Assembly: GCA_021307345.1 (NCBI GenBank)
Contig: CP089930.1
Coordinates: 1,922,001 to 1,986,000 of the forward strand
Direction of reading: 5' to 3'
Source: Escherichia coli
GTDB lineage: Bacteria > Pseudomonadota > Gammaproteobacteria > Enterobacterales > Enterobacteriaceae
Length of the DNA stretch: 64,000 nt
Notes under the pieces: model-generated
Told to the model about the DNA's origin: nothing
Seen by the model: the letters and a program-made list of their open reading frames with translations, nothing else
Database searches by the model: none
Position numbers and translations under genes: made by a program
Shown here: positions 38,540 through 48,014 of the stretch, in pieces
How the letters are laid out: every line of letters begins with the position of its first letter
Numbering within the stretch: the first letter of the stretch is position 1

Positions 38540-39112
38540 ATGGAAAGCACAGCCTTACAGCAGGCCTTTGACACCTGTCAGAATAACAAAGCAGCATGGC
38601 TGCAACGCAAAAATGAGCTGGCTGCGGCCGAACAGGAATATCTGCGGCTTCTGTCCGGGGAAGGCAGAAACGTCAGCCGCCTGGACGAATTACGCAATAT
38701 TATCGAAGTCAGAAAATGGCAGGTGAATCAGGCCGCCGGTCGTTATATTCGTTCGCATGAAGCCGTTCAGCACATCAGCATCCGCGACCGGCTGAATGAT
38801 TTTATGCAGCAGCACGGCACAGTACTGGCGGCCGCACTGGCACCGGAGCTGATGGGCTACAGTGAGCTGACGGCCATTGCCCGAAACTGTGCCATACAGC
38901 GTGCCACAGATGCCCTGCGTGAAGCCCTCCTGTCCTGGCTTGCGAAGGGTGAAAAAATTAATTATTCCGCACAGGATAGCGACATTTTAACGACCATCGG
39001 ATTCAGGCCTGACGCGGCTTCGGTGGATGACAGCCGTGAAAAATTCACCCCTGCGCAGAACATGATTTTTTCGCGTAAAAGTGCGCAACTGGCATCACGT
39101 CAGTCTGTGTAA
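38540..39112 (+). CDS. Psu, Rho-binding polarity suppressor and capsid decoration protein
   Basis: 190 residues, the length of P4 Psu. It inhibits Rho-dependent termination, raising helper late gene expression, and also decorates the small capsid. It has a helical coiled N-terminal half. It ends the sid-delta-psu operon and is followed by a terminator. Confidence 0.95.
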   Translation: MESTALQQAFDTCQNNKAAWLQRKNELAAAEQEYLRLLSGEGRNVSRLDELRNIIEVRKWQVNQAAGRYIRSHEAVQHISIRDRLNDFMQQHGTVLAAALAPELMGYSELTAIARNCAIQRATDALREALLSWLAKGEKINYSAQDSDILTTIGFRPDAASVDDSREKFTPAQNMIFSRKSAQLASRQSV

Positions 39113-39145
39113 AATTCCCCGAAAATCCGCCTGTTTTTACTGAAA

Positions 39146-39176
39146 AAAGCCATGCATCGATAAGGTGCATGGCTTT
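39146..39176 (+). terminator. Terminator after psu
   Basis: An 11-bp stem (39146-39156 with 39166-39176) with a 9-base loop, flanked by A-run and TTT. It could serve both strands, ending psu rightward and the defence operon leftward. Confidence 0.8.
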
Positions 39177-39276
39177 GCATGCGTTTTCCTGCCTCATTTT
39201 CTGCAGACCGCGCCATTCCCGGCGCGGCCTGAGCGTGTCAGTGCAACTGCATTAAAACCGCCCTGCAAAGCGGGCG

Positions 39277-39295
39277 GGCGAGGCGGGGAAAGCAC
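39277..39295. other. cos site of the P4-like satellite
   Basis: The 19 bases GGCGAGGCGGGGAAAGCAC are identical to the cohesive end shared by P2 and P4, where helper terminase cuts. Its presence implies that the DNA can still be packaged by a P2-like helper. It marks the border between the late operon and the cargo genes. Confidence 0.93.
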
Positions 39296-39316
39296 TGCGC
39301 GCACGAGAGTAAAACA

Positions 39317-39970
39317 TTACTCAATTGAAAAATGTAACATTCCTCTCTCTCTCGGTGTAATGGTGTTGGGATGAACTAACCGTTCCATTTCAAAACCAAA
39401 ATCATGATAAGCAGTATTATAAAAAGAGCTTAAAATAAATTTCACAAACGTTACCGGACATAATGGTGACGACAATGGTATCCGGCAATTTTTAAACTGA
39501 CCTAGGGTTAGGTGTGCTGCTGGATGAATAACATCATTAGCGTCATCAGGGGCATAATCCACTCGTATCGGAACGGGTAAAATTGATTTTTGGACAATGT
39601 CAGCATAAAAGTTGCTTTCGTCTAAATATAACTCAGGGTCATTCTGGAATGATTCGTAATTAGGCGCGGGGAAATAACATAGTCTTTCTTTTACAAGTTT
39701 CATTCGACGATCAAACTGAAATAAAAGATGGAGTAACCCACCATCTAATAATTTGATATTATATTGCCTTTTTTCGTCCAAGAAGTTATAGATATCAACA
39801 TACTCAATATTTCTTAATGCAATTGAAGTATCAGCGAATCCGCTATAGCTGACATAATAATATTCTTTATCCCGTGTTATTACAGGATAGTTTTGTGCGT
39901 CACTGATACCCACTGATATCAGATGAGATGTGATTTTTCTAATTGCTGCGCAAATGCTACTTGAGTTCAT
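39317..39970 (-). CDS. DUF2290-like protein, partner of the helicase
   Basis: 217 residues from the ATG at 39970, which has a GAAGGG ribosome site at the right distance and lies 1 base after the helicase stop; the GTG at 39979 would overlap the helicase but has no room for that site. Near residues 145-175 there is a conserved-looking patch RVDYAP, then HPAAHLTLGQFKNCRIPLSSPLCPVTF, which I associate with DUF2290. No catalytic motif is known to me. It is cytoplasmic, AT-rich and encoded last in int-helicase-DUF2290, so it probably acts with the helicase in phage defence. Confidence 0.75.
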   Translation of the reverse strand: MNSSSICAAIRKITSHLISVGISDAQNYPVITRDKEYYYVSYSGFADTSIALRNIEYVDIYNFLDEKRQYNIKLLDGGLLHLLFQFDRRMKLVKERLCYFPAPNYESFQNDPELYLDESNFYADIVQKSILPVPIRVDYAPDDANDVIHPAAHLTLGQFKNCRIPLSSPLCPVTFVKFILSSFYNTAYHDFGFEMERLVHPNTITPRERGMLHFSIE

Positions 39971-39971
39971 C

Positions 39972-42068
39972 TCATTCACCCTTCAGTTGCTTAATTAAAG
40001 CAAGGCGTAATTCTTCTGGTATATCTTCAACTCTAACTTGTCCATCCAATAGAACCATGAGATTATGGGCGTTCAATTTAGCTTGGTGTACTCTTTTTCT
40101 CTCTTGAGAAGTCATATCCCTGTTCACCAGTCGCATTTTTTTACGCTCTGCTTCTGTTGGGTATGTAAATTCCAGTTTAAATCCTCTTTGTTTCACCTCA
40201 TTGTATTCGTTAATCAGGCCATCAAAGGAAGAACCCACACCACATACACGAAGCCATGCTTTAGTTCTTGTCATTGCAGTAAAAAGGATATTTCTACGCT
40301 TTGCCAGTTCATAATCCACGTTGCAATAATGAGCATCCATGATGTATACCATAGCTGCTTCGTTTCCCTTTGCTCTGAATATGGATGTAAATGTTACACT
40401 ATTGTCTGAGAAAAACTCATCAGGAGAGCTTGTAATTCCAGCTATAGATGTATTAATTCCGTTTTGGAATAAAAGGTCACGCAGATAACCTACTTCATTT
40501 CTCATACGTATTGTATCTGGGTGAATTACAACAATGTCGCTAGGTAATATCTCTTCCTCATGAATATTTTTAAATATTTCCTGCGCAATCCAATTAGATT
40601 GAGAATGCTTGTCTTCAAATTTAACAAACTGGATCATCTCATCAATTGAGTTATGTGCACTCAATAGGGATGGGCTAGATTTCGTTGTCCTTGATAATAT
40701 AACCTCCTTTCCCTCAACTAATTCACCATCTATTTTTTCATAACCAATCTCTGTCCATAATCCTTCAAAATCAAACATCTGAATTATTGGTTTATGATAA
40801 ATACCAAACCCTAAAGCATGAGCCGTGGTTAAGATTGGGCCTGGATTTCGATAACAAATGTCTAAAGTTATATCTTGTTCTTCACTGGTGAAACTAACAA
40901 TTGGTTTTCCATGCTCGTCTACTCCCCAAATTTGTTCAGGAGAAGGCATGGATGAATCCCCAAGATTTTGTAATTCATCATAAGCGTAAACTAATCGTTT
41001 CTTTTCCCCTAGCAAAGAATAACATATGCGGAGAAACTCAATTGAAAAATCTTGAGCCTCATCAATAAGGATGAAATCATATAATTTCTTATCTTCTTTT
41101 TTATTATCGAGGAAGTTCTTACAGGCAGCCTGAAAAGGTGTTTCATTAAATTCTGCAAGACGACGTGCGCCGTTATAATCGTAATAAGGTATATTATGTG
41201 CCACACATGCGTTGTAATATAAACCTTCTGTTTTAGAGCCGCCCCAGGCATGAATAATGTCTACGTTATCCCAATCAATTCCATTATCATCTGCGAATGC
41301 TGAGACTAAATGTTTTAGTTGCTCTTTGAGAGAGCGACTATTGAAAGTAACTGCTATTTTCCAGTGAGGATTTTGTGAGTGTATATGTGCAATTTTTCGA
41401 GCGAGAACAATAGTCTTACCTGAGCCAGCAAGCCCACGAATCCTTTGGACATTATCAATATTGACCAAGACGGCAGTCGTTTGACTAGAATCAAGAGTGG
41501 CAAGTGAATTCTCCAATTTTTTTAGTACGCTACCCTTTGAGTCAATCTGTCTGACATAGCTTCTTTTTCTCTTGGGCTTCAATTTTGAAAGTGATTGAAC
41601 ATGGGATAGTAAAGTTTCAAGAAGGGAACCATCATCCCAGGTAATGTCATTGAGAATAGATAATATTTCATCAACATTGGAACTAATGCTTAAACCACTG
41701 TCACAATCAAAATCATCAATATTTATACAGTTTGGTGCGAAAACAATACTGTTCACAGGTACGTTTAATATTCTGTTTTTAGTCAGTGCTTTTACTTCAG
41801 AAAGTTTTGCGACGAATTTCATGTGCATTTCGTCAATGATATCAATATCATCTTGGGTTAACTCTCTTTCCTCATTGAAATGGAAAATGACAACACCATG
41901 CTTTGATGAGCAAATTAGACCATCAAGAGTAACATTGTTTTCGCTCAGAAAAATAACAGGAAAACCGCGATAATAATATCCAGTTATATCATTTATCTTT
42001 CTTATTGAATTTTCTAGAATATCAGAAACAGTATGATTCTGAGGTTTCATTCCCAATATTTCAATCAT
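39972..42068 (-). CDS. SF1 (UvrD-like) helicase of a satellite defence cassette
   Basis: 698 residues. Helicase motifs: GLAGSGKT (212-219), VTFNSRSL (Ia), LIDEAQDF (334-341), YAYDELQNL (III), CYRNPG (405-410), VTFTSIFRAKGNE (558-570) and LFTAMTRTK (595-603). The first 200 residues are a separate domain; TLDGLICSSKHGVVIF (48-61) resembles the beta-strand core of NERD-type nuclease-related domains, but the usual E-x-K is replaced by HFNE. The start overlaps the integrase stop by 8 bases and has a GGAG site. It is visibly more AT-rich than the structural genes. It fits the helicase of the Helicase-DUF2290 candidate defence system as I remember it. Confidence 0.85.
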   Translation of the reverse strand: MIEILGMKPQNHTVSDILENSIRKINDITGYYYRGFPVIFLSENNVTLDGLICSSKHGVVIFHFNEERELTQDDIDIIDEMHMKFVAKLSEVKALTKNRILNVPVNSIVFAPNCINIDDFDCDSGLSISSNVDEILSILNDITWDDGSLLETLLSHVQSLSKLKPKRKRSYVRQIDSKGSVLKKLENSLATLDSSQTTAVLVNIDNVQRIRGLAGSGKTIVLARKIAHIHSQNPHWKIAVTFNSRSLKEQLKHLVSAFADDNGIDWDNVDIIHAWGGSKTEGLYYNACVAHNIPYYDYNGARRLAEFNETPFQAACKNFLDNKKEDKKLYDFILIDEAQDFSIEFLRICYSLLGEKKRLVYAYDELQNLGDSSMPSPEQIWGVDEHGKPIVSFTSEEQDITLDICYRNPGPILTTAHALGFGIYHKPIIQMFDFEGLWTEIGYEKIDGELVEGKEVILSRTTKSSPSLLSAHNSIDEMIQFVKFEDKHSQSNWIAQEIFKNIHEEEILPSDIVVIHPDTIRMRNEVGYLRDLLFQNGINTSIAGITSSPDEFFSDNSVTFTSIFRAKGNEAAMVYIMDAHYCNVDYELAKRRNILFTAMTRTKAWLRVCGVGSSFDGLINEYNEVKQRGFKLEFTYPTEAERKKMRLVNRDMTSQERKRVHQAKLNAHNLMVLLDGQVRVEDIPEELRLALIKQLKGE

Positions 42069-43251
42069 TTTGAACTCCGGTAGATAAATTCATCAAAAAA
42101 TCCGAGTATTTTTGCATCATATATTTTCTTTTATCAAGATACAAAGCATGATTATATGTGCCTCGGATAGTATTCTTATCAACATGTGCGAGCTGAATCT
42201 CAATCCATGCGCTCTCAAATCCCATTTCATGAAGAATTGTCGATAGTGTATGCCTAAAACCATGACCAGTAGTTCTTCCCTTATAACCTAATGATTCAAT
42301 AACTTGGTTTACACTTTCTTTGCTTATCGGTTTTCTACGATCATTTCTGCCAATAAAAACATAGGGATAGTCCGATGTTATCGGTTGTAGTTGTTTAAAC
42401 AGTTCAATTACCTGAGATGATAAAGGTACTATATGTGGCCGACGCATTTTCATCCGTTCAGCAGGTATTTCCCAGATACCTTTTATCAAATCAATTTCAC
42501 TCCAAGTTGCAAAACGCATTTCCTGCGTCCTGACTCCTGTCATCATTAGGATCTTGGTTGCGTTTTTGGTAATAATACTTCCAGTATATGACTCTAGATC
42601 TCTAACAAAATGAGGTAGCTCTTCCGCGGATAAAAACGGATGATGCTTTTGCTTGGGAATAGCCAAAGCGATTGCTAAATCAGGCGCCGGATTGTATTCA
42701 GCACGGCCAGTGATGATCGCGTAGCGAAACACTTCTCCACATCGTTGGCGAACTTTTCTGGTTTTCTCCAACGCTCCACGTTTTTCGATGCGCTTAAGTA
42801 CTTCAAGCAGTTCTAATGGCTTAATTTCAGATATTGGGCGTTTACCAATGAAAGGAAAAACATCCTGTTCGAATGTTTTAATAATTTCCTCCCGATAAGC
42901 GATAGTCCAGCGATCTGCTTTTGCTGCATGCCATTCTCTGCTAACTGACTCAAAAGAATTTTCAGTTGATAATTTTTGAGCAAGTTTCTGAGCCTTCCGT
43001 TCTTCTACTGGGTCTATGCCGTTTGCTACCTGCTTACGTGCAGTATCACGTTTCTCTCGTGCTTCTGCGAGGCTAACAAGTTCGTAACTACCAAATGACA
43101 TTAGCCGTGCTTTACCGGCGAAACGAAAGCGGAAGCGCCAGCCCTTTGAACCGTCTGGCTTGATGAGTAGTGACAAACCGTGCCCATCATTCATTGTATA
43201 TGGTTTGTCTTGTGGTTTTGCGCGTTTGATTTGTATATCGGTTAGAGCCAT
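42061..43251 (-). CDS. int: P4-type tyrosine integrase targeting selC
   Basis: 396 residues: an N-terminal DUF4102-type arm-binding domain (1-90), a core-binding domain (about 100-195) and the catalytic domain with Arg241 (TGVRTQE), His330-x-x-Arg333 (HGFRHT), His356 and the nucleophile Tyr366 (GTYNHA). All catalytic residues are present. It lies 163 bases from selC and is read away from it. Its stop overlaps the start of the helicase gene, joining integration and cargo genes in one transcript. The classic P4 site is leuX; this integrase uses selC. Confidence 0.95.
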   Translation of the reverse strand: MALTDIQIKRAKPQDKPYTMNDGHGLSLLIKPDGSKGWRFRFRFAGKARLMSFGSYELVSLAEAREKRDTARKQVANGIDPVEERKAQKLAQKLSTENSFESVSREWHAAKADRWTIAYREEIIKTFEQDVFPFIGKRPISEIKPLELLEVLKRIEKRGALEKTRKVRQRCGEVFRYAIITGRAEYNPAPDLAIALAIPKQKHHPFLSAEELPHFVRDLESYTGSIITKNATKILMMTGVRTQEMRFATWSEIDLIKGIWEIPAERMKMRRPHIVPLSSQVIELFKQLQPITSDYPYVFIGRNDRRKPISKESVNQVIESLGYKGRTTGHGFRHTLSTILHEMGFESAWIEIQLAHVDKNTIRGTYNHALYLDKRKYMMQKYSDFLMNLSTGVQND

Positions 43252-43282
43252 GTGTATAACTGAAAACTGCGTATGAAGATTC

Positions 43283-43302
43283 TATACACATTACTATACA
43301 TA
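43283..43302. repeat. Integrase arm-type site, right end of the satellite
   Basis: TATACACAT-N3-TATACATA between int and selC, 110 bases inside the right core; the partner of the repeat at 31869-31888. It also overlaps the likely int promoter region, so the integrase may control its own gene. Confidence 0.6.
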
Positions 43303-43411
43303 TTTTTCGCGGATTCAGGGAGATGATCTCGGACTATTACGGACAAGATGATTATTTATAATATTGAATATAAAGGATTTTATGGAGTATCTCGGAACTG
43401 GCTGGATGAAG

Positions 43412-43434
43412 TTTGGCGGAAGATCACAGGAGTC
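43412..43434. repeat. attR of the satellite within selC
   Basis: This is the 23-base core identical to 31788-31810. It comprises the last 21 bases of selC (including CCA) and two following bases, so integration rebuilds an intact tRNA gene. Confidence 0.92.
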
Positions 43435-43508
43435 GAACCTGCCCGGGACCGCTGGCGGCCCCAACTGGATTTGAAGTCCAGCCGCCTCACCGGAGACGAC
43501 GATCTTCC
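43414..43508 (-). tRNA. selC: tRNA-Sec (UCA anticodon)
   Basis: A 95-base tRNA read on the minus strand from GGAAGATC at 43508 to GCCA at 43414, matching E. coli selenocysteine tRNA: long acceptor stem, long variable arm, TCA anticodon (GACTTCAAATCC loop) and encoded CCA. It is a common integration site for islands. It is intact despite the neighbouring elements. Confidence 0.97.
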
Positions 43509-43813
43509 GCGCCTCGATTGCTACATGGAGGCGGGGCGCATTATAGCTAGTTCCTCGCCTTATCACATCCCCCATCACACTTTTTTCCGTATCGTTTCGT
43601 CTTGCCATGATCCCTTTCACAGAAACCTTCAGCAAATCCATAAGTTACATTTTGGCGCTACCGCGATCACAGAAAACAAGAAACGTAAGTTGATAACAAA
43701 AAATAGCAATATCCGCACTCTTAAGGATGGTTTACTTTCGGGCTGTCTGACTGGCGCCTTCTTCACTTGTCATGCATGCGGTAACTAAAATTTCAGAACG
43801 AAAGGAACGGATT
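43509..43813. other. Intergenic region between selC and yicI
   Basis: 305 bases holding the upstream (promoter) region of selC, read leftward, and the leader of yicI, read rightward. K-12 has yicJ, a glycoside transporter gene, between these two genes. I found no frame or fragment resembling it. Confidence 0.6.
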
Positions 43814-46132
43814 ATGAAAATCAGCGATGGAAACTGGCTTATTCAACCTGGTCTTAATTTGATTCACCCCATCCAGGTTTTTGATGTTGAGCACCGGGGA
43901 AAGGAGATGGTGGTTTATGCCGCGCCGCGTGATGTGCGGGAGCGTACCTGGCAGTTGGATACGCCGCTGTTTACGCTGCGCTTTTTTTCACCTCAGGAAG
44001 GTGTGGTTGGCGTGCGGATTGAGCATTTTCAAGGGGCGCTGGATAGCGGTCCGCATTACCCGATTAATGTGTTGCATGACGTTCCGGTGGAGATGCAAAA
44101 CACGAGTGAATATGCCGAGCTGAAGAGCGGTAATTTGAGTGTTCGCGTTACCAAAGGGGAATTCTGGTCGCTCGATTTTCTGCGCAATGGTGTGCGTATT
44201 ACCGGTAGCCAGTTGAAAAATAACGGCTATATACAGGATACCAACACCAACCGTAGCTACATGTTTGAGCGGTTGGATCTCGGTGTCGGTGAAACGGTAT
44301 ACGGTCTGGGGGAACGCTTCACTGCGCTGGTGCGTAACGGTCAGACGGTGGAAACCTGGAACCGTGATGGCGGAACCAGCACCGAACAGGCGTACAAAAA
44401 CATCCCGTTCTATATCACCAACCGTGGCTACGGTGTGCTGGTTAATCATCCGCAGTGCGTCTCGTTTGAAGTGGGATCGGAGAAAGTCTCCAAAGTACAG
44501 TTCAGCGTTGAGGGTGAATATCTCGAATACTTTGTTATCGATGGCCCGACGCCGAAAGCGGTGCTCGATCGTTATACCCGTTTTACCGGGCGTCCGGCGT
44601 TGCCGCCAGCATGGTCCTTTGGTTTGTGGTTAACGACTTCATTTACCACTAATTATGATGAAGCAACGGTAAACAGCTTTATCGACGGCATGGCGGAACG
44701 GAATCTGCCGCTACATGTTTTCCACTTCGACTGTTTCTGGATGAAAGCTTTCCAGTGGTGCGATTTTGAGTGGGATCCGGTAACTTTCCCTGACCCGGAA
44801 GGGATGATCCGCCGCCTGAAAGCGAAAGGGCTGAAAATCTGCGTCTGGATTAACCCCTATATAGGGCAAAAATCCCCGGTATTTAAAGAGTTGCAAGAGA
44901 AAGGATATTTACTCAAATGCCCGGACGGCTCGTTATGGCAATGGGATAAATGGCAGCCAGGTCTGGCGATTTATGACTTTACCAACCCAGATGCCTGCAA
45001 ATGGTACGCCGATAAACTGAAAGGCCTGGTAGCGATGGGCGTCGATTGCTTTAAGACCGACTTTGGCGAACGTATTCCAACAGACGTTCAGTGGTTTGAC
45101 GGTTCCGATCCGCAGAAAATGCATAACCATTATGCATACATCTACAACGAACTGGTGTGGAACGTGCTCAAGGAAACCGTCGGCGAGGAAGAAGCCGTCT
45201 TGTTTGCCCGCTCGGCCTCCGTCGGTGCGCAGAAATTCCCGGTACACTGGGGTGGCGACTGTTACGCTAACTACGAATCAATGGCGGAAAGCCTGCGCGG
45301 TGGTTTGTCTATTGGCCTTTCTGGTTTTGGTTTCTGGAGCCACGATATCGGTGGCTTTGAGAACACCGCTCCGGCGCACGTTTACAAACGCTGGTGCGCA
45401 TTTGGTTTGCTCTCCAGCCATAGCCGTTTACATGGCAGCAAATCTTATCGTGTGCCGTGGGCTTATGATGATGAATCCTGCGATGTCGTGCGCCATTTCA
45501 CTCAGCTTAAATGCCGTATGATGCCGTATCTGTACCGCGAAGCCGCTCGTGCTAACGCGCTGGGTACGCCGATGATGCGCGCAATGGTGATGGAGTTCCC
45601 GGACGATCCGGCCTGTGATTATCTTGACCGTCAATACATGTTGGGCGACAGCGTGATGGTTGCGCCAGTGTTCTCTGAAGTGGGCGATGTACAGTTTTAT
45701 CTGCCAGAAGGTCGCTGGACGCATCTGTGGCATAACGATGAAACAGAAGGCAGCCGTTGGCATAAACAGCAGCATGATTTTCTTAGTTTGCCGGTTTACG
45801 TGCGTGACAACACCTTACTGGCGCTGGGGAACAATGACCAACGCCCCGACTACGCGTGGCATGAAGGCACGGCTTTCCAGCTTTTTAATCTGCAAGACGG
45901 GCATGAAGCTGTCTGTGAAGTGCCCGCCGCCGATGGTTCGGTGATCTTCACCCTGAAAGCGGCGCGTACTGGCAATACGATTACCGTGACAGGCGCGGGC
46001 GAGGCGAAGAACTGGACACTGTGCTTGCGTAATATTGCGAAAGTAAATGGTTTGCAAGGCGGTTCGCAGACCGGAACTGAGTTGGGTGTGGTGGTGTCGC
46101 CAGTGGGTAACTCACTGACAATTATGCTGTAA
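43814..46132 (+). CDS. yicI: YicI, alpha-xylosidase (GH31)
   Basis: 772 residues, matching E. coli YicI, a retaining family 31 glycosidase that releases alpha-xylosyl units from isoprimeverose-like sugars. The nucleophile Asp of known YicI (Asp416) lies in [10 protein letters not shown]; the general acid lies further on in the GGDCYAN region. The catalytic barrel is flanked by N- and C-terminal beta domains. I chose the ATG at 43814, which has a GAAAGGAACGG site; 14 upstream codons in frame are unlikely to be used. The usual partner transporter yicJ is missing here. Confidence 0.97.
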   Translation: MKISDGNWLIQPGLNLIHPIQVFDVEHRGKEMVVYAAPRDVRERTWQLDTPLFTLRFFSPQEGVVGVRIEHFQGALDSGPHYPINVLHDVPVEMQNTSEYAELKSGNLSVRVTKGEFWSLDFLRNGVRITGSQLKNNGYIQDTNTNRSYMFERLDLGVGETVYGLGERFTALVRNGQTVETWNRDGGTSTEQAYKNIPFYITNRGYGVLVNHPQCVSFEVGSEKVSKVQFSVEGEYLEYFVIDGPTPKAVLDRYTRFTGRPALPPAWSFGLWLTTSFTTNYDEATVNSFIDGMAERNLPLHVFHFDCFWMKAFQWCDFEWDPVTFPDPEGMIRRLKAKGLKICVWINPYIGQKSPVFKELQEKGYLLKCPDGSLWQWDKWQPGLAIYDFTNPDACKWYADKLKGLVAMGVDCFKTDFGERIPTDVQWFDGSDPQKMHNHYAYIYNELVWNVLKETVGEEEAVLFARSASVGAQKFPVHWGGDCYANYESMAESLRGGLSIGLSGFGFWSHDIGGFENTAPAHVYKRWCAFGLLSSHSRLHGSKSYRVPWAYDDESCDVVRHFTQLKCRMMPYLYREAARANALGTPMMRAMVMEFPDDPACDYLDRQYMLGDSVMVAPVFSEVGDVQFYLPEGRWTHLWHNDETEGSRWHKQQHDFLSLPVYVRDNTLLALGNNDQRPDYAWHEGTAFQLFNLQDGHEAVCEVPAADGSVIFTLKAARTGNTITVTGAGEAKNWTLCLRNIAKVNGLQGGSQTGTELGVVVSPVGNSLTIML

Positions 46133-46145
46133 TTTGTTGAAAAAA

Positions 46146-46172
46146 TGCCGGGTACGGCTATGTCGTGCCCGG
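46146..46172. terminator. Hairpin between convergent yicI and yicH
   Basis: GCCGGGTACG pairs with CGTGCCCGGC (about 46147-46173) with a 7-base loop. Only a weak T-stretch follows, so termination is inferred from its place. Confidence 0.5.
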
Positions 46173-46184
46173 CGAGATTGATTT

Positions 46185-47894
46185 TTACTGCACTGGCTCC
46201 GTTGACGTGACTTCGCCACTAGAAACTACGCCAGCATTCATGGTTTGGGTTACCTGCTGCTTTTCAGCGTTCACAGCATGGAGTTGTCCGTTAACCGTGG
46301 GTTTTAGCGGTACATCGGTCTGGATATCGCCGCTGGCGGTGAGCTGAATATTGCCATCGCCCGTAATAGGTAACTCTGGCCATCCCCACTGTTGCAAAAT
46401 GTTCATCGGCACACCGCGTCCGTTCAGGCTGATATGGGTCTGGCGCTGCGGCGTTTGTGAGACACTGGCAGTGGCTTCAAGAATGCCTTTCTCGGTAAAT
46501 GCGCTAAGTTCGCTTATATTCACCGTGCTGCTATTGGCGGTTAGCGCCAGCGACGGACGACGAACGTCGACACGATTGAACGTTGCGGCGGCGGCATTCA
46601 GGTTCGCCGTGCCACTCCACACCCCCCACTTATGCTCGGCAACCAGCGTCAGATTCGCGCCATAACCATCCAGCGCGGTGAGCTGCCACGGAAAGTCAGG
46701 GTCGATATCAATGATCAGGTTGCGGCTGGCGCTAAATCTCTTCAGTTGCAGAGTGTTTAACCAGGCGGGAGTTTGCTGCATCCACAACTGTTGCCAGTTT
46801 TTCGGCAAGGTAAATTCCAGCCCGACAATCGCTGCGTCGTCGAGGAGCAGCGTTTTTCCATCGCGTTGCCAGTTCCCTGACGTTCGTACCATTCCGCCTT
46901 CCCAACGGCTGGTAAACTGGCGAAGCGCGACGCCCTGTGGGGAAAACTCCGCGTTCATAATGGGGTCAAATAAATGCAGCGAACCATAAATAAACTCGCT
47001 GGCGTTCATTGACAGCTTGCCTTCCTGCGTCTGCCAGTCATCTTTAATGAAGGTCATGTTGCGCAAGCTGAGATCGAGGTCGGTCACCGCCCAGTCCGGA
47101 CCTTGCAGGCGAGCGTCGATCACTTCAAGGCGGCCAATCTGCAACGACGGGACAGAGCGCAAAGGTGCAAAGAAATCGGTCAGAGATTTTTCGCTTTGCA
47201 GACGGATATCGGCCAGGCGCAGATTTTCTACCTGCCAGCTACCATCGGCATTACGCTGCGCATTACCAGTTAATGAACCACGGGCGATATCGGCGCCCAG
47301 ATTCGTAAGCGTGACGCGATCGTTATCAATAGTGCCTTCAATCAGTACATTGGTAGCAGCAACATCGTTGAGCGACAGAGAGCCGGCACTGAACTGAATT
47401 TGAGCCTTCGTGCCCAGGACTTTACCGGCTTCCGGCGACCACGGAACGACGCCGCCATTTACTCGCTGTGCGCTGAGATTCCACTCGCTATTGGGACTGT
47501 TAAACGCCATATCACGCAGTTGCAGACGATCCGCTTTGAACGGTAACGGCGCGGTCTGGTCGGTGAGATTCAACGTCCCGTTTTCCAGCAGGATAGTATC
47601 GACATGGCGTGGTTCGCTCAGTTGCCGACTACTTAGCGCAATATCGACACTTTTCGCCACCAGAGTGGCGGGTTGACCATCGCGACCGAATGTGACGTTC
47701 TCCAGCACGATATGAGATGGTGCGGAAAACCGGTGATCCATCGCTCCGAAGGTCAAATGATAGTCGCTATTCCTGGAAATCCATGCGCTGATATGCTCTG
47801 CTCCCCAGCGGGTTTGCAGCAGGAAATAGAGGCCAGCGATCGCCACGAATAGCGCGATGAAAATGTAGAGAAGCAGCTTCCCAATAAATTTCAT
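46185..47894 (-). CDS. yicH: YicH, AsmA-family membrane-anchored protein
   Basis: 569 residues: a short cytoplasmic N-terminus, one membrane helix (about 5-25) and a long periplasmic beta-rich domain typical of the AsmA/TamB group, now linked to phospholipid transport to the outer membrane. The ATG at 47894 (MKFIGK) places the helix at the N-terminus and gives the K-12 length; the longer frame to 47918 adds eight residues. It is convergent with yicI. Confidence 0.94.
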   Translation of the reverse strand: MKFIGKLLLYIFIALFVAIAGLYFLLQTRWGAEHISAWISRNSDYHLTFGAMDHRFSAPSHIVLENVTFGRDGQPATLVAKSVDIALSSRQLSEPRHVDTILLENGTLNLTDQTAPLPFKADRLQLRDMAFNSPNSEWNLSAQRVNGGVVPWSPEAGKVLGTKAQIQFSAGSLSLNDVAATNVLIEGTIDNDRVTLTNLGADIARGSLTGNAQRNADGSWQVENLRLADIRLQSEKSLTDFFAPLRSVPSLQIGRLEVIDARLQGPDWAVTDLDLSLRNMTFIKDDWQTQEGKLSMNASEFIYGSLHLFDPIMNAEFSPQGVALRQFTSRWEGGMVRTSGNWQRDGKTLLLDDAAIVGLEFTLPKNWQQLWMQQTPAWLNTLQLKRFSASRNLIIDIDPDFPWQLTALDGYGANLTLVAEHKWGVWSGTANLNAAAATFNRVDVRRPSLALTANSSTVNISELSAFTEKGILEATASVSQTPQRQTHISLNGRGVPMNILQQWGWPELPITGDGNIQLTASGDIQTDVPLKPTVNGQLHAVNAEKQQVTQTMNAGVVSSGEVTSTEPVQ

Positions 47895-48014
47895 GGTCTT
47901 CCATCCCGTGAAATGCACATAAGGGAGTTATGCACGATTTACGCGCATTCCTCAAGGCGGGAATGGAGAAAGCGAGTGGCTACGGCGGTAAAGAATTTTA
48001 CCGCCGTGAGTGGA

